A stretch of DNA of 47,452 nucleotides from Segatella copri. GTDB lineage: Bacteria > Bacteroidota > Bacteroidia > Bacteroidales > Bacteroidaceae. A program made the translations under genes and the position numbers. The stretch spans positions 1-47,452 of the forward strand of contig NZ_VZAD01000077.1 in the NCBI RefSeq assembly GCF_009495355.1, written 5' to 3'. A model generated the notes under the pieces. The model did no database searches. It was not told the DNA's origin and saw nothing but the letters and a program-made list of their open reading frames with translations. Below are positions 32,930 to 41,322 of this stretch, one piece after another; the stretch's first letter is position 1; every line of letters starts with the position of its first letter.

Positions 32930-35900
32930 ATGATGATGAACAAGTTTAAACATCTATTCTTAGCACTCTTGTTGGTCATGGCGCAGCTTCCGCTGTGTGC
33001 CACCAATATAGAGCTGGCGTGGAGTTTCAATCAGGGCGATGCCAAAGCCCTTCAAGGCACAGTTTCGGAAGAAGGTCTGTTTTCGTATGCCACAGCATCG
33101 TTGGGCAGCGATCTGGAATTCTTAGGAACCAACAAGGCTGGTAGCCTTATCGTAACCAAGATACAACCTAAGGTGAAGGCATCAAGCAATGGCGATGCCA
33201 ATGCCATCAGTTTCTCGTTGAAAACCAAGAAAGGTCTCTCGTTGTCGGGTAAATCCTTCAGCTTCGATGCCTGTAAGTTGGGAACCAATGGTGGTAATCT
33301 GGACGTCGTGGCAGAAGTTAGTGGTAAGAGTTACGAACTGCTGAAGGCGCTGAGTCCGCAAAACGCCAAGACCGATCCATATTTCACGCATTATACCGCC
33401 GACCTGTCTCAGATTCCTGCCACAGAAGGCGAATGGGTAATCAAGGTGTTTGTCAAGAATGTGGCAACCAACAAGCAGTATGGTTTTGCTAATTTTGCCA
33501 TCGCTGCCACCACCGAAGGCAAGGTGGAGCAGGTCAACAGCTATAGCCTTTCTGCCACATCGGCAGATGCCAAGGCTGGCAGCATCAAGGTTTCGCCAAC
33601 AGGCGATATCTTTGACGAGGGAACCAGCGTTACGCTGACGGCAACCGAGAATTTCGGCTATCACTTCGAAAAATGGGTAGACGGTGAAGGCAAGCTCGTT
33701 AGTACAAGCAATCCTTATACTTTCACCATCCATACCAACACTACATTGCAAGCTGTTTATACAGCCAAGCAGGTGTATGCGCTTCATCTTTCTACCACAA
33801 ACGGAGCGCTGGAACATCTTGTGACTGTCGTTCCTGAGGGAAATGTTGTAGACGGAATACATTATTACGAGGAAGGAACCGATGTGAAACTCGTGGCTTC
33901 CAACAACAAGATTCTCACCTTTACCCATTGGGAGGACAACTCCACCCAGGCAGAGCGCATGGTGCAGATGGATGGCGAGAAAAATGTCGTGGCAGATTAT
34001 TCGGCTTGCGACTACATCGTAGGCTGGGATCTTTATAACACTGCACTTCGTCAAGACCGTGCTGCCGACTATGCTTCGGAGACTGAAAATGCAGGTTTGC
34101 TACAGTTGCGTGATGCTGAAGGCAACTCGAAATCGTGGCTGGGTTCGGTGATGCGCGACAAGTACAGCGCAAGAGTATGGCGCCCATTGACCGAGAAAGA
34201 CTATTTTGAGATTTCCTTCTCTACCAAGGGCTATAAGAACATCAAGGTGGCAGCGGCCATGGGCGATGACTATAATGCTTATTCGGTCAACTATATGCAG
34301 GTAAGTACCAATGGTACAGACTTTACAACCGTAGGAACCTACAATCTGCCCAACCGTGGTTGGGATTCTAAGGAGTTTGTCCTGCCTGCATCGTGTGAGG
34401 AGCAAGCTAAGATATGGGTGCGCTTCATGCCCGATTACACTTCGCCTCTTATCGGAGTGGAAAGTGTTAATGACGGAACGGCAGTAGCCGAGATATTTGT
34501 TCTTGCTGACTCCAATCAGGCCGCCGACCATGAGGCTCCGCTGTTGGTGACCAGTATTCCTGCTCAGAATGAGGAGGGAGTTTCGGCAACAGGTTCTGTT
34601 ATTCTGACCTTCAATGAGAAAGTGGTGCTGGGTGAAGGCAATGCCATGCTCGATGGTGAGACACTGCAGCCTACCGTGAGTGGCAAGACCGTGGTTTATC
34701 CTTACAACGGACTTAAATATGCCCAGTCTTATGAGTTCACACTGCCTGCTGGCGCCATTGCCGACCGTAGTGGCAATGCTTTTGAGGGAGTGACTATTCG
34801 TTTCACAACCATGGCTCGCAAGCAGCCTGCTGCACGCCTTTACGATGCTGTGGTGGCTCAAGACGGAACAGGTGACTATACCACTGTGCAGGCTGCCATC
34901 GATGCTGCTCCTGCAGGTCGTACTCAGCCTTGGCTCATCTTCATCAAGAAGGGTGTATACAAAGGCCATCACGACATACCTGCCAACAAGCCCTACCTTT
35001 ATTTTATCGGACAAGACCGCAACAAGGTGAGCATTTCAGACAATCGTCTGAGTGGAGGCGACAATGCCTATAAGGTGAACGATGGTGCCACGCTGACAGC
35101 CAATTCGGACAATCTCTACTTTGAGGGTATCAACTTTGTCAACTCTTATGGCGTGAAGAAAAACGACGGTCCACAGGCCTTGGCTCTCTATACCTTGGGC
35201 GACCGTGTGGCACTCAACAAGGTGGGCTTGCTCTCTTATCAGGACACATGGCTCACCACCACCAAGCTCAATAATCGTCATTACATAAAGGACAGTTGGA
35301 TAGAAGGTGCTGTAGACTTTATTTATGGTCAGGGAAATGTTTATCTGGACCAGGACACCATCAATATCGTGCGCAAGAGCGGTGGCTACATCGTAGCTCC
35401 TAATCATCCAAAAGAGACAACTTGGGGATATGTGTTCATGAACAATGTCATCACAGCTCCAGGCAATCCTGACGAAACCGATGTGTGGTTGGGACGTCCC
35501 TGGCATGATACTCCTATCACACTGTTTATCAACACTCGTTCTTACGTCAAGATTCCTGCAGCAGGCTGGTATCCTACTATGGGCGGACTGCCCAAACTCT
35601 GGGCAGAATACAACACCATGGATGGTGATGGAAATCCTGTAGATTTGAGTCATCGCATCACCGAATATTATTACTATGCTGATGCTGACAAGACGCAGAA
35701 GGTGACTGGACATAGCGAGAAGGCAGTGCTCTCTGCTGAGGAAGCAGCGCGCTACACGGTGAAGAATGTGCTATCGGGTAGCGACGGATGGCAGCCCACT
35801 CTCCTTTGCGAGGCTTGTGATGCGCCTGAGGTGAAGAAGGTGAACGCTACGTTGGAGTGGAAGAAAGTGCCTTATGCCATCAGTTATGTGGTGACGGCAG

Positions 35901-36163
35901 GCGACGAGGTGATTGGCTTCACCGAAAAGACTTCTTTTGAGGTTCCTGCTGCTTATCAGGATGCTGTGCTTCGTGTGCAGGCTGTCAATGAGAATGGTGG
36001 TCTGAGCGCTTACGGCAAGGCCTCGTTGTCGACAGGCATCGACGAGATTGCCACTCAGGAGAGAAGCGACGACAAGGCTTGGTACAACATGATGGGTATG
36101 AAGGTAAATGCCGAAAGCAATGGCATCCTTATCCATCAGCATAAGAAAATAATTCGCAAGTAG
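32930..36163 (+). CDS. CE8 pectinesterase, multidomain
   Basis: A 1077-residue exported protein, start at 32930 (MMMNKFKHLFLALLLVMAQL); the upstream in-frame extension lies within the CE12 gene. Order: an N-terminal beta domain (~25-195), two InlB-B-repeat-like domains (~203-365), a carbohydrate-binding-like segment (~390-525), an SbsA-type Ig domain (~532-625, VTSIPAQNEEGVSATGSVIL), the CE8 catalytic beta-helix (~637-905), an Fn3-like domain (~963-1040) and a short conserved tail (MMGMKVNAESNGILI). Catalytic signatures are intact: QALALYTLGDR (~748), QDTW (~770), DFIYGQGN (~795), WLGRPW (~853). It de-methylates homogalacturonan in concert with the preceding esterase. Confidence 0.9.
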   Translation: MMMNKFKHLFLALLLVMAQLPLCATNIELAWSFNQGDAKALQGTVSEEGLFSYATASLGSDLEFLGTNKAGSLIVTKIQPKVKASSNGDANAISFSLKTKKGLSLSGKSFSFDACKLGTNGGNLDVVAEVSGKSYELLKALSPQNAKTDPYFTHYTADLSQIPATEGEWVIKVFVKNVATNKQYGFANFAIAATTEGKVEQVNSYSLSATSADAKAGSIKVSPTGDIFDEGTSVTLTATENFGYHFEKWVDGEGKLVSTSNPYTFTIHTNTTLQAVYTAKQVYALHLSTTNGALEHLVTVVPEGNVVDGIHYYEEGTDVKLVASNNKILTFTHWEDNSTQAERMVQMDGEKNVVADYSACDYIVGWDLYNTALRQDRAADYASETENAGLLQLRDAEGNSKSWLGSVMRDKYSARVWRPLTEKDYFEISFSTKGYKNIKVAAAMGDDYNAYSVNYMQVSTNGTDFTTVGTYNLPNRGWDSKEFVLPASCEEQAKIWVRFMPDYTSPLIGVESVNDGTAVAEIFVLADSNQAADHEAPLLVTSIPAQNEEGVSATGSVILTFNEKVVLGEGNAMLDGETLQPTVSGKTVVYPYNGLKYAQSYEFTLPAGAIADRSGNAFEGVTIRFTTMARKQPAARLYDAVVAQDGTGDYTTVQAAIDAAPAGRTQPWLIFIKKGVYKGHHDIPANKPYLYFIGQDRNKVSISDNRLSGGDNAYKVNDGATLTANSDNLYFEGINFVNSYGVKKNDGPQALALYTLGDRVALNKVGLLSYQDTWLTTTKLNNRHYIKDSWIEGAVDFIYGQGNVYLDQDTINIVRKSGGYIVAPNHPKETTWGYVFMNNVITAPGNPDETDVWLGRPWHDTPITLFINTRSYVKIPAAGWYPTMGGLPKLWAEYNTMDGDGNPVDLSHRITEYYYYADADKTQKVTGHSEKAVLSAEEAARYTVKNVLSGSDGWQPTLLCEACDAPEVKKVNATLEWKKVPYAISYVVTAGDEVIGFTEKTSFEVPAAYQDAVLRVQAVNENGGLSAYGKASLSTGIDEIATQERSDDKAWYNMMGMKVNAESNGILIHQHKKIIRK

Positions 36164-36216
36164 GTTTTTAGTATTATGTAGTAGATGAGGCAAGCTGTAT
36201 GCTTGCTTATAGACAG

Positions 36217-36257
36217 GACTCCAGATGGTGTGTGAAACATAGTCTGGAGTCTTTTTA
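36217..36257 (+). terminator. Terminator after the CE8 gene
   Basis: GACTCCAGA pairs with TCTGGAGTC, followed by TTTTTATTT. Confidence 0.85.
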
Positions 36258-36299
36258 TTTATTCACCTATGAAGAAAAAGGCAGATAACAGCCTCGAAA

Positions 36300-36331
36300 T
36301 TTGGCAGTTTCAGATAATAATCGTAATTTTG
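36300..36331 (+). promoter_or_regulatory. -33/-7 promoter for the queuosine precursor transporter
   Basis: TTTG at 36300-36303, a 20-base spacer and TAATTTTG at 36324-36331. The transcript should start near 36338, leaving a ~78-base leader. Confidence 0.7.
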
Positions 36332-36344
36332 CAGCCGATTTTGC

Positions 36345-36400
36345 AAAGGATGGGTAGTTCCTCCTTTATATTTATGAACTCGAGTGCTTGGTAAACCTCG
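36345..36400 (+). promoter_or_regulatory. Candidate pseudoknotted leader (preQ1-riboswitch-like topology)
   Basis: Stem 1: AAAGGA (36345-36350) with TCCTTT (36362-36367), loop UGGGUAGUUCC. Stem 2: loop AGTTC (36356-36360) with GAACT (36376-36380) past an A/U-rich linker. This is an H-type pseudoknot. A second small hairpin CGAG/CTCG (36381-36400) follows, then an A-rich stretch and the ATG. The location before a preQ1/preQ0-transporter gene suits a preQ1-sensing role. The primary sequence does not match the preQ1-I consensus I know, so this is a hypothesis. Confidence 0.4.
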
Positions 36401-36415
36401 TAAAAAACAAGAAAA

Positions 36416-37108
36416 ATGAAGAAAGAAAAAACTCAAGTGAGCGTGCTGTTCATGCTTTTCAGCATCCTCTTTTGCGTTTGCCTTATAGCGGCAAACGTGC
36501 TCGAAACAAAGCAAATTGCAGTAGGTTCGGTTTCTCTTACCGGAGGTCTCATCGTTTTCCCCGTGAGCTACATCATCAACGACTGTGTGTGCGAGGTGTG
36601 GGGCTATCAGAAGGCTCGTCTGCTGATATGGACGGGTTTTGCCATGAACTTCTTCTTCGTGGCATTAGGAGCCATCTGCGACATGATTCCCGCAGCTCCC
36701 TACTGGCACAATCAGGAGGGCTTTCATGCCATCTTTGGCTTGGCTCCCCGCATTGCCGCTGCCTCGTTTGTGGCTTTCATCGTAGGTTCTTTTGCTAATG
36801 CCTACGTGATGAGTGTGATGAAGATTCGTGATGGCGGAAAGCGTTTCTCGGCTCGTGCCATCTGGAGTACGGTGGCTGGCGAGAGTTGCGACAGTCTCAT
36901 CTTCTTCCCCTTGGCATTGGGTGGAGTGGTGCCTGCTGCCGAGTTGCCTAAGTTGATGATTTGGCAGGTGGTGCTCAAGACGGTGTACGAAATCATCGTG
37001 CTGCCTGTCACCATCCGCGTGGTCAGGTTCCTGAAGCGTCATGAGGGCGAGGATGTGTACGATAAAAACATCTCTTACAACGTGTTTAAGATTTTCAGCC
37101 TGAATTGA
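36416..37108 (+). CDS. yhhQ: Queuosine precursor transporter (YhhQ/VUT family)
   Basis: A 230-residue inner-membrane protein with about six helices, of the vitamin-uptake-transporter-like family that imports queuosine precursors. Visible: LFCVCLIAANVLETKQIAV, VFPVSYIINDCVCEVWGYQK with the conserved acidic/Asn pair, GFAMNFFFVALGAICDMIP, and GESCDSLIFFPLALGG. Together with queF 182 bases downstream it makes a queuosine supply unit: uptake of precursor and reduction of preQ0. No queC, queD or queE is in this window. Confidence 0.9.
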   Translation: MKKEKTQVSVLFMLFSILFCVCLIAANVLETKQIAVGSVSLTGGLIVFPVSYIINDCVCEVWGYQKARLLIWTGFAMNFFFVALGAICDMIPAAPYWHNQEGFHAIFGLAPRIAAASFVAFIVGSFANAYVMSVMKIRDGGKRFSARAIWSTVAGESCDSLIFFPLALGGVVPAAELPKLMIWQVVLKTVYEIIVLPVTIRVVRFLKRHEGEDVYDKNISYNVFKIFSLN

Positions 37109-37124
37109 TTCTAAGGAGATATAC

Positions 37125-37262
37125 TCAGGAGTTAAAGGAGTTAAGGAGTTATCGCTCCCTTCGGTCGCTGAGGAGTTAAGACAAATGCCTTTGTGGGTTT
37201 GAATTCAAGCAATAAGACTGTTGTCTTAACTCCTTAACTCCTTAACTCCTGAAAAAAACTCC
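37125..37262. repeat. GGAGTTAA hairpin element between yhhQ and queF
   Basis: Left arm ~37136-37185 contains GGAGTTAA units interrupted by TCGCTCCCTTCGGTCGCTGA; right arm 37216-37250 carries TTAACTCC units. GACAAATG and CTGTTGTC close the stem, and the loop has a TTGAATTCAA palindrome (37199-37208). It is a simple copy with no REP insert, placed inside a transcription unit. Confidence 0.8.
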
Positions 37263-37289
37263 TTCACAAAAGAAACAATAAACAAAGAT

Positions 37290-37745
37290 ATGGATAGAAA
37301 AGAAGACGGTCTGAAGGCATTAGGTGCCAAGACCCAATACAGAATGGATTATGCGCCCGAGGTGCTCGAGACTTTCGTCAATAAGCATCAGGGCAATGAC
37401 TACTGGGTGCGTTTCAACTGCCCCGAGTTCACATCGCTGTGTCCTATCACAGGACAGCCCGACTTTGCCGAGATTCGCATCAGCTACATTCCTGATGTCA
37501 AGATGGTGGAGAGCAAGAGTCTGAAGCTCTATCTCTTCAGCTTCCGCAACCACGGCGACTTTCATGAGGACTGTGTCAACATCATCATGAAGGATCTCAT
37601 CGCCTTGATGGATCCTAAGTACATCGAGGTGACGGGCATCTTCACACCCCGTGGCGGCATCAGCATCTGGCCTTATGCCAACTATGGCAAGCCCGGCACC
37701 AAGTACGAGCAACTGGCCGAACAGCGTTTTGCCACGCACGAATAA
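37290..37745 (+). CDS. queF: NADPH-dependent preQ0 reductase (QueF)
   Basis: A 151-residue member of the short, unimodular QueF class, a tunnelling-fold enzyme that reduces 7-cyano-7-deazaguanine to preQ1 for queuosine in tRNA. Visible: [15 protein letters not shown] with the catalytic Cys and Asp, the QueF signature [20 protein letters not shown] (NADPH binding), and [16 protein letters not shown]. Length is normal. It follows yhhQ with a hairpin repeat between; a TAnnTTTG box is not obvious in the gap, so it may depend on the yhhQ promoter. Confidence 0.95.
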   Translation: MDRKEDGLKALGAKTQYRMDYAPEVLETFVNKHQGNDYWVRFNCPEFTSLCPITGQPDFAEIRISYIPDVKMVESKSLKLYLFSFRNHGDFHEDCVNIIMKDLIALMDPKYIEVTGIFTPRGGISIWPYANYGKPGTKYEQLAEQRFATHE

Positions 37746-37749
37746 GTAT

Positions 37750-37790
37750 TGGTTCAGGGCGTGTGGAGCTTACTTGCGAAAATTGAGACA
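37750..37790. repeat. Solo boundary fragment of the REP family
   Basis: TTCAGGGCGTGTGGAGCTTA is followed by CTTGCGAAAATTGAG. The same border, in either orientation, flanks the clusters at 48-325, 20970-21175 and 47264-47452, and a weak relative (AACTTACTCGCGAAACTTGA) occurs at about 25947. Confidence 0.5.
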
Positions 37791-37831
37791 TTCAAGAAAC
37801 GTTTAAGCGCCGTTAAACTTATTGAACAAAT

Positions 37832-37871
37832 AAAAAAGGCAGGACTTCGATGATGGAGTTCTGCCTTTTTT
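37832..37871 (+). terminator. Terminator after queF
   Basis: AAAAAAGGCAGGACT pairs with AGTTCTGCCTTTTTT (one G-U), loop ~10 bases, with a long U tract. Confidence 0.85.
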
Positions 37872-37874
37872 ATG

Positions 37875-37882
37875 TACTTTTG
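37875..37882 (+). promoter_or_regulatory. TAnnTTTG promoter box for the TlpA-like gene
   Basis: TACTTTTG directly after the queF terminator and 37 bases before the ATG at 37919. Confidence 0.6.
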
Positions 37883-37918
37883 TGGCATTGAAAACAGAAA
37901 ATATCAACATATAAAACA

Positions 37919-38698
37919 ATGAGAACAAAAAGCTTTTTCCTGGCTCTGCTGTCATTTGCCTCGCTCACGGCATCTGCACAGCAGTCTGAAACCCAAACAA
38001 CAGACAGTTTGGTAAAGGCCGCCTACTTTATCGACGGTAAGTATTATTCAAAGGAGCTCCCTACTGATGCAGCTGCTGCCCAGTCGATGGGATTCGTGAG
38101 CTTGAGCAAGGATTATATGATTGTAAACATCACCCTTCGCAAGGGAGCTACTGTGCCCCAGTCGTGGGCCAAGTATGAGATACCCCGCAACCGTGTGAAA
38201 GGAATCGCCGAGATAGACGAAGAGATAAAAAACCGTGAGCTGATGAACAAGCGCATGTTTCCAGAGGGAGGCTATAAATATTTAGAACTTGAGGTTGGTA
38301 AACCTTTGCCAGGGCATTTTGCCGAGTATGACATCGATGGCAATCCATGGACCGACGAACTCATCAAGGGCCGAAAGGTGGTTGTCAATGCCTGGTTCTC
38401 GGGCTGCGGACCCTGTCTGCGCGAGATGCCGATTCTCTCTGAATGGAAGGAGCAGTTGCCCGACGTGCTGTTTCTCTCGGTCAACTTCGAGAAGGCCGAC
38501 AAGGTGCGTCGTATCACCCAGCAGCGTGGGTTCAACTGGAACCACATCTACGACGACAAGTATTTCGTGCGCTTTGTGGGCACAGGCGGCTTTCCGCTCT
38601 TCCTCGTGCTCGACGAGAAAGGCATTGTACGCTATGTAGGCAATGGCACCAATGATGGCAAGCGGGCTGAGATACTGAAACTCATCAAGAGCTTGTAG
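37919..38698 (+). CDS. TlpA-like periplasmic thiol-disulfide oxidoreductase
   Basis: A 259-residue exported protein, signal peptide MRTKSFFLALLSFASLTASA. An N-terminal part (~22-125) without a family I recognise precedes a thioredoxin fold (~127-259) with VVNAWFSGCGPCLREMPILS. Here the usual WASWCGPC is changed to WFSGCGPC: the Trp before the CxxC is replaced by Gly, which should alter redox potential or partner choice. The cis-Pro is in GGFPLFLVLD. Partner unknown; a reductase of periplasmic proteins is the general expectation. It stands alone between two strong terminators. Confidence 0.85.
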   Translation: MRTKSFFLALLSFASLTASAQQSETQTTDSLVKAAYFIDGKYYSKELPTDAAAAQSMGFVSLSKDYMIVNITLRKGATVPQSWAKYEIPRNRVKGIAEIDEEIKNRELMNKRMFPEGGYKYLELEVGKPLPGHFAEYDIDGNPWTDELIKGRKVVVNAWFSGCGPCLREMPILSEWKEQLPDVLFLSVNFEKADKVRRITQQRGFNWNHIYDDKYFVRFVGTGGFPLFLVLDEKGIVRYVGNGTNDGKRAEILKLIKSL

Positions 38699-38733
38699 GA
38701 AGTCGCTATAACTCCTGAACCCAGCGAAAAATC

Positions 38734-38773
38734 AAAAAAAAGAGCATCACCAGCAGGCGATGCTCTTTTTTTT
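38734..38773. terminator. Bidirectional terminator, TlpA-like / phosphate transporter genes
   Basis: A perfect 15-bp stem (eight A, GAGCATC / GATGCTC, eight T) with a 10-base loop; T tracts in both directions. Confidence 0.9.
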
Positions 38774-38795
38774 ATCGAATAAGCAAAGGAGAGGA

Positions 38796-41042
38796 TTAGT
38801 TCTCCATGAACTTCTTGGCTGCTCTGAGCTGGTGTCTCATCACACTGAGGAACTCCTGGCTCTCCTGCAGTACGTTCAGATAGACGAGCGAGATCTGCAT
38901 CAGCGTGTTGTCTTTCATGTTCTGCAGACGATCGATGTGCTTCTTGCGGATCACTGAGAGCTCGTCCTTGCAGGCATCAGCCTCGGCGAGAATCTCACGA
39001 TAGTTCTCATAGCGACTTGTCTCTATCTGTTCGCAGCTCATCTTCATCAAGTCGTTGATCTTTTGGCGTATAGGCATAAACTCGTTGATGTATTCAGTGG
39101 GCAGCGGGTTAAAATTGTTGTCTACGTGCTCCTTGATAGGGTCGAGCATACGGCGTAGTGAGTAGATGAACTGCTGGTTGCTGTTGGCACCCAGATGGAA
39201 CCATGTGTTGCGCTCGATGGCAATCTCCAAAGGCGAGCGTTTCAAGCCTAACATCTCCTGGCGGCGGAACTTTTTCTGCATGTCCTGCTCCTTCTTCAGC
39301 TCCTTGTTGGCATGGCGCAGCTCGCGGGTGTTCTCGTTGGCAAGACCGTCCATGATGAGGTTGAACTCACTCAGGGCGAAGCGGCATACGAAGCTCTGTG
39401 TGCGTGACACATGACGGCGAAGCAGATCCCATACGATTTCTGGATCGTGCGAGCGCATCATCAGCTGGAAGGTGCTTCCCTTGCTCTCCTCCTTCGACTT
39501 CTTGTTGTACTGGATGTTGCTGCGTATGAGCATGAAGATAACGAGAACAATGAAGGCTGTCTGCACGAGGATGCCGCCAAAATGCATGGCGAGGCAGACG
39601 AGGGCGCAGGCTGCGAAAGCCACACCGGCTGTGATAAACCATCCACCGATGACACTCAGCACACCTGTTACGCGGAATACGGCACTCTCACGGCTCCAAG
39701 CCTTGTCGGCAAGCGAAGAACCCATGGCTACCATGAAGGTTACGTAGGTGGTAGAGAGAGGCAACTTGAGGTTGGTACCGATGGTGATGAGCATGGAAGC
39801 CAATACCAGGTTGACGGCTGCGCGAACCACGTCGAAGGCAGCGCTTTCCTCCAACTCTACATCGTTCTTGTCGAAGCGGCTGTTGATCCACTGCTTCAAC
39901 GACTTGGGCATGAAGCGGTTGAGCCATGAGTCGGCACTCTGGCAGTTGCGTACGATGACGCGTGCTGCAGATGAGCTACCAAACATCTCGTCTCCCTCGT
40001 CCTGGCGGCTCAGGTCTACAGAGGTCTTGATCACGTTCTGTGCCTTCTTTGAGGTGGCCATGGCGACAATCATCACGAAGCCTGCAGCGAGCAGATAGAC
40101 GGGAGTGGTCTTGGCACTCTCCATCAGCGATGTCATCATGAAGCTGTCGGGACCCACGCCGTTGGCATTGGCCATATAGTCGTTGTAAGAAGAAAGTCCG
40201 GCGAGAGGCACACCGATGAAGTTCACCAGGTCGTTGCCGGCAAAGGCCATCGCCAGAGCAAAGGTGCCCATCAGCACAGTGAACTTGAAGATGTTGACAC
40301 GGCAGAGGTGCAGGAACTCCATCACGATGGCTGAAACCACGAAGGTGGCACAGAGCAGCGAACCGATGTTCTGGTCAATGAAATCGCGCCATTCTGCTGG
40401 CAGGTAAGGGCTCTTGCCCAAGCCCTTCATGAAGATGAAGTAGGAGAGGGCTGTGAAAGCGATACCGCCGAAAATGGCAATCGAATAGCGGGAGTGCTTG
40501 CGATAGTTGAAGGTGAAAACCACACGCGAGAGCCACATCACGAAAGCACCGAAGACAAAGGCGATGATGACTGATGAGAAAATACCCATAATCACCTCCA
40601 AGGCCTTGTTGCTGTTGAGCAGCATACCGTAGTTGAGGCTGTCGTCGCCTATCATCTTCAGGGTGGCGAGGATGAAGGCACCTCCCAACAACTCGAACAC
40701 CAGCGAAACGGTGGTAGAGGTAGGCATACCTAACGTGTTGAACACGTCCAGCACGATGACGTCGGTTACCATGACCGCGAGGAAGAGCGTCATTACTTCC
40801 TCAAAGGTGAAGCGGTCTGGACTCATGATGCCGTGGCGGGCGATGTCCATCATTCCCGACGACATAATGGCTCCGAGCACTACACCACAGGAGGCGATGA
40901 TAAGAACCGTGCGAAACTTTGCCACCTTAGCTCCGATGGCTGACTGCAGGAAGTTGACAGCATCGTTGCTGACTCCCACGAAGAGATCGAACACTGCCAA
41001 ACAGAGCAGGAAGATCACAATGCATAGATAAATTGTACCCAT
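38796..41042 (-). CDS. pit: Inorganic phosphate transporter (PiT family) with PhoU-like C-terminal domain
   Basis: A 748-residue protein, much longer than classical PiT (~500). The PiT signature occurs twice: GVSNDAVNFLQSAIGAKVAK near the N-terminus and FAGNDLVNFIGVPLAG in the second half of the membrane part, which has about ten helices up to ~residue 520. The last ~200 residues are cytoplasmic helices (KEEQD-rich, RRQEMLGLKRSPLEIAIER, then KKHIDRLQNMKDN) of the PhoU-like kind, found in Bacteroidota PiT proteins. It should drive ion-coupled phosphate uptake. The 5' leader (about 170 bases) is remarkable for its array of mini-hairpins at 41086-41186. Confidence 0.9.
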   Translation of the reverse strand: MGTIYLCIVIFLLCLAVFDLFVGVSNDAVNFLQSAIGAKVAKFRTVLIIASCGVVLGAIMSSGMMDIARHGIMSPDRFTFEEVMTLFLAVMVTDVIVLDVFNTLGMPTSTTVSLVFELLGGAFILATLKMIGDDSLNYGMLLNSNKALEVIMGIFSSVIIAFVFGAFVMWLSRVVFTFNYRKHSRYSIAIFGGIAFTALSYFIFMKGLGKSPYLPAEWRDFIDQNIGSLLCATFVVSAIVMEFLHLCRVNIFKFTVLMGTFALAMAFAGNDLVNFIGVPLAGLSSYNDYMANANGVGPDSFMMTSLMESAKTTPVYLLAAGFVMIVAMATSKKAQNVIKTSVDLSRQDEGDEMFGSSSAARVIVRNCQSADSWLNRFMPKSLKQWINSRFDKNDVELEESAAFDVVRAAVNLVLASMLITIGTNLKLPLSTTYVTFMVAMGSSLADKAWSRESAVFRVTGVLSVIGGWFITAGVAFAACALVCLAMHFGGILVQTAFIVLVIFMLIRSNIQYNKKSKEESKGSTFQLMMRSHDPEIVWDLLRRHVSRTQSFVCRFALSEFNLIMDGLANENTRELRHANKELKKEQDMQKKFRRQEMLGLKRSPLEIAIERNTWFHLGANSNQQFIYSLRRMLDPIKEHVDNNFNPLPTEYINEFMPIRQKINDLMKMSCEQIETSRYENYREILAEADACKDELSVIRKKHIDRLQNMKDNTLMQISLVYLNVLQESQEFLSVMRHQLRAAKKFMEN

Positions 41043-41085
41043 TTATTTTTGATAAATTATTGTTTCCCGATGAAATGAAAACGAG

Positions 41086-41186
41086 GCTTTTCCTAAGCTT
41101 TCCGTCTGCTTTTCCTAAGCTTTCCGTCTGCTTTTCCTAAGCTTTCTTTTGACTTTTCCTAAGCTTTTCGTCTGCTATTCCTAAGC
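41086..41186 (-). repeat. Five mini-hairpins at exact 22-base spacing in the pit leader
   Basis: On the minus (transcribed) strand the unit is GCTTAGGAAAAGC: a 4-bp GCUU/AAGC stem with loop AGGAA. Copies lie at 41086-41098, 41108-41120, 41130-41142, 41152-41164 (last base of the stem changed) and 41174-41186 (AGGAAT variant), spaced 22 bases exactly. Spacers are A/G-rich (AGACGGAAA). All lie between the predicted promoter (41219-41226) and the pit ATG, so they are in the transcript. The loops resemble GGA motifs bound by CsrA-like proteins, though CsrA is not expected in this phylum. Confidence 0.85.
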
Positions 41187-41218
41187 ATTTTTTCAGCCGT
41201 CGCCTTCCTTTTCGGGTG

Positions 41219-41226
41219 CAAAGGTA
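41219..41226 (-). promoter_or_regulatory. TAnnTTTG promoter box for pit
   Basis: The minus strand reads TACCTTTG 176 bases before the pit ATG, upstream of the mini-hairpin array. Confidence 0.6.
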
Positions 41227-41322
41227 CTCATGCCATGTTACAGGCTATTTAAACAGATGTTACAATTCTGTTAAGAAATGGGTAAACATGAAGTTTCATG
41301 TATATGAATCCGGATTGTTTTT

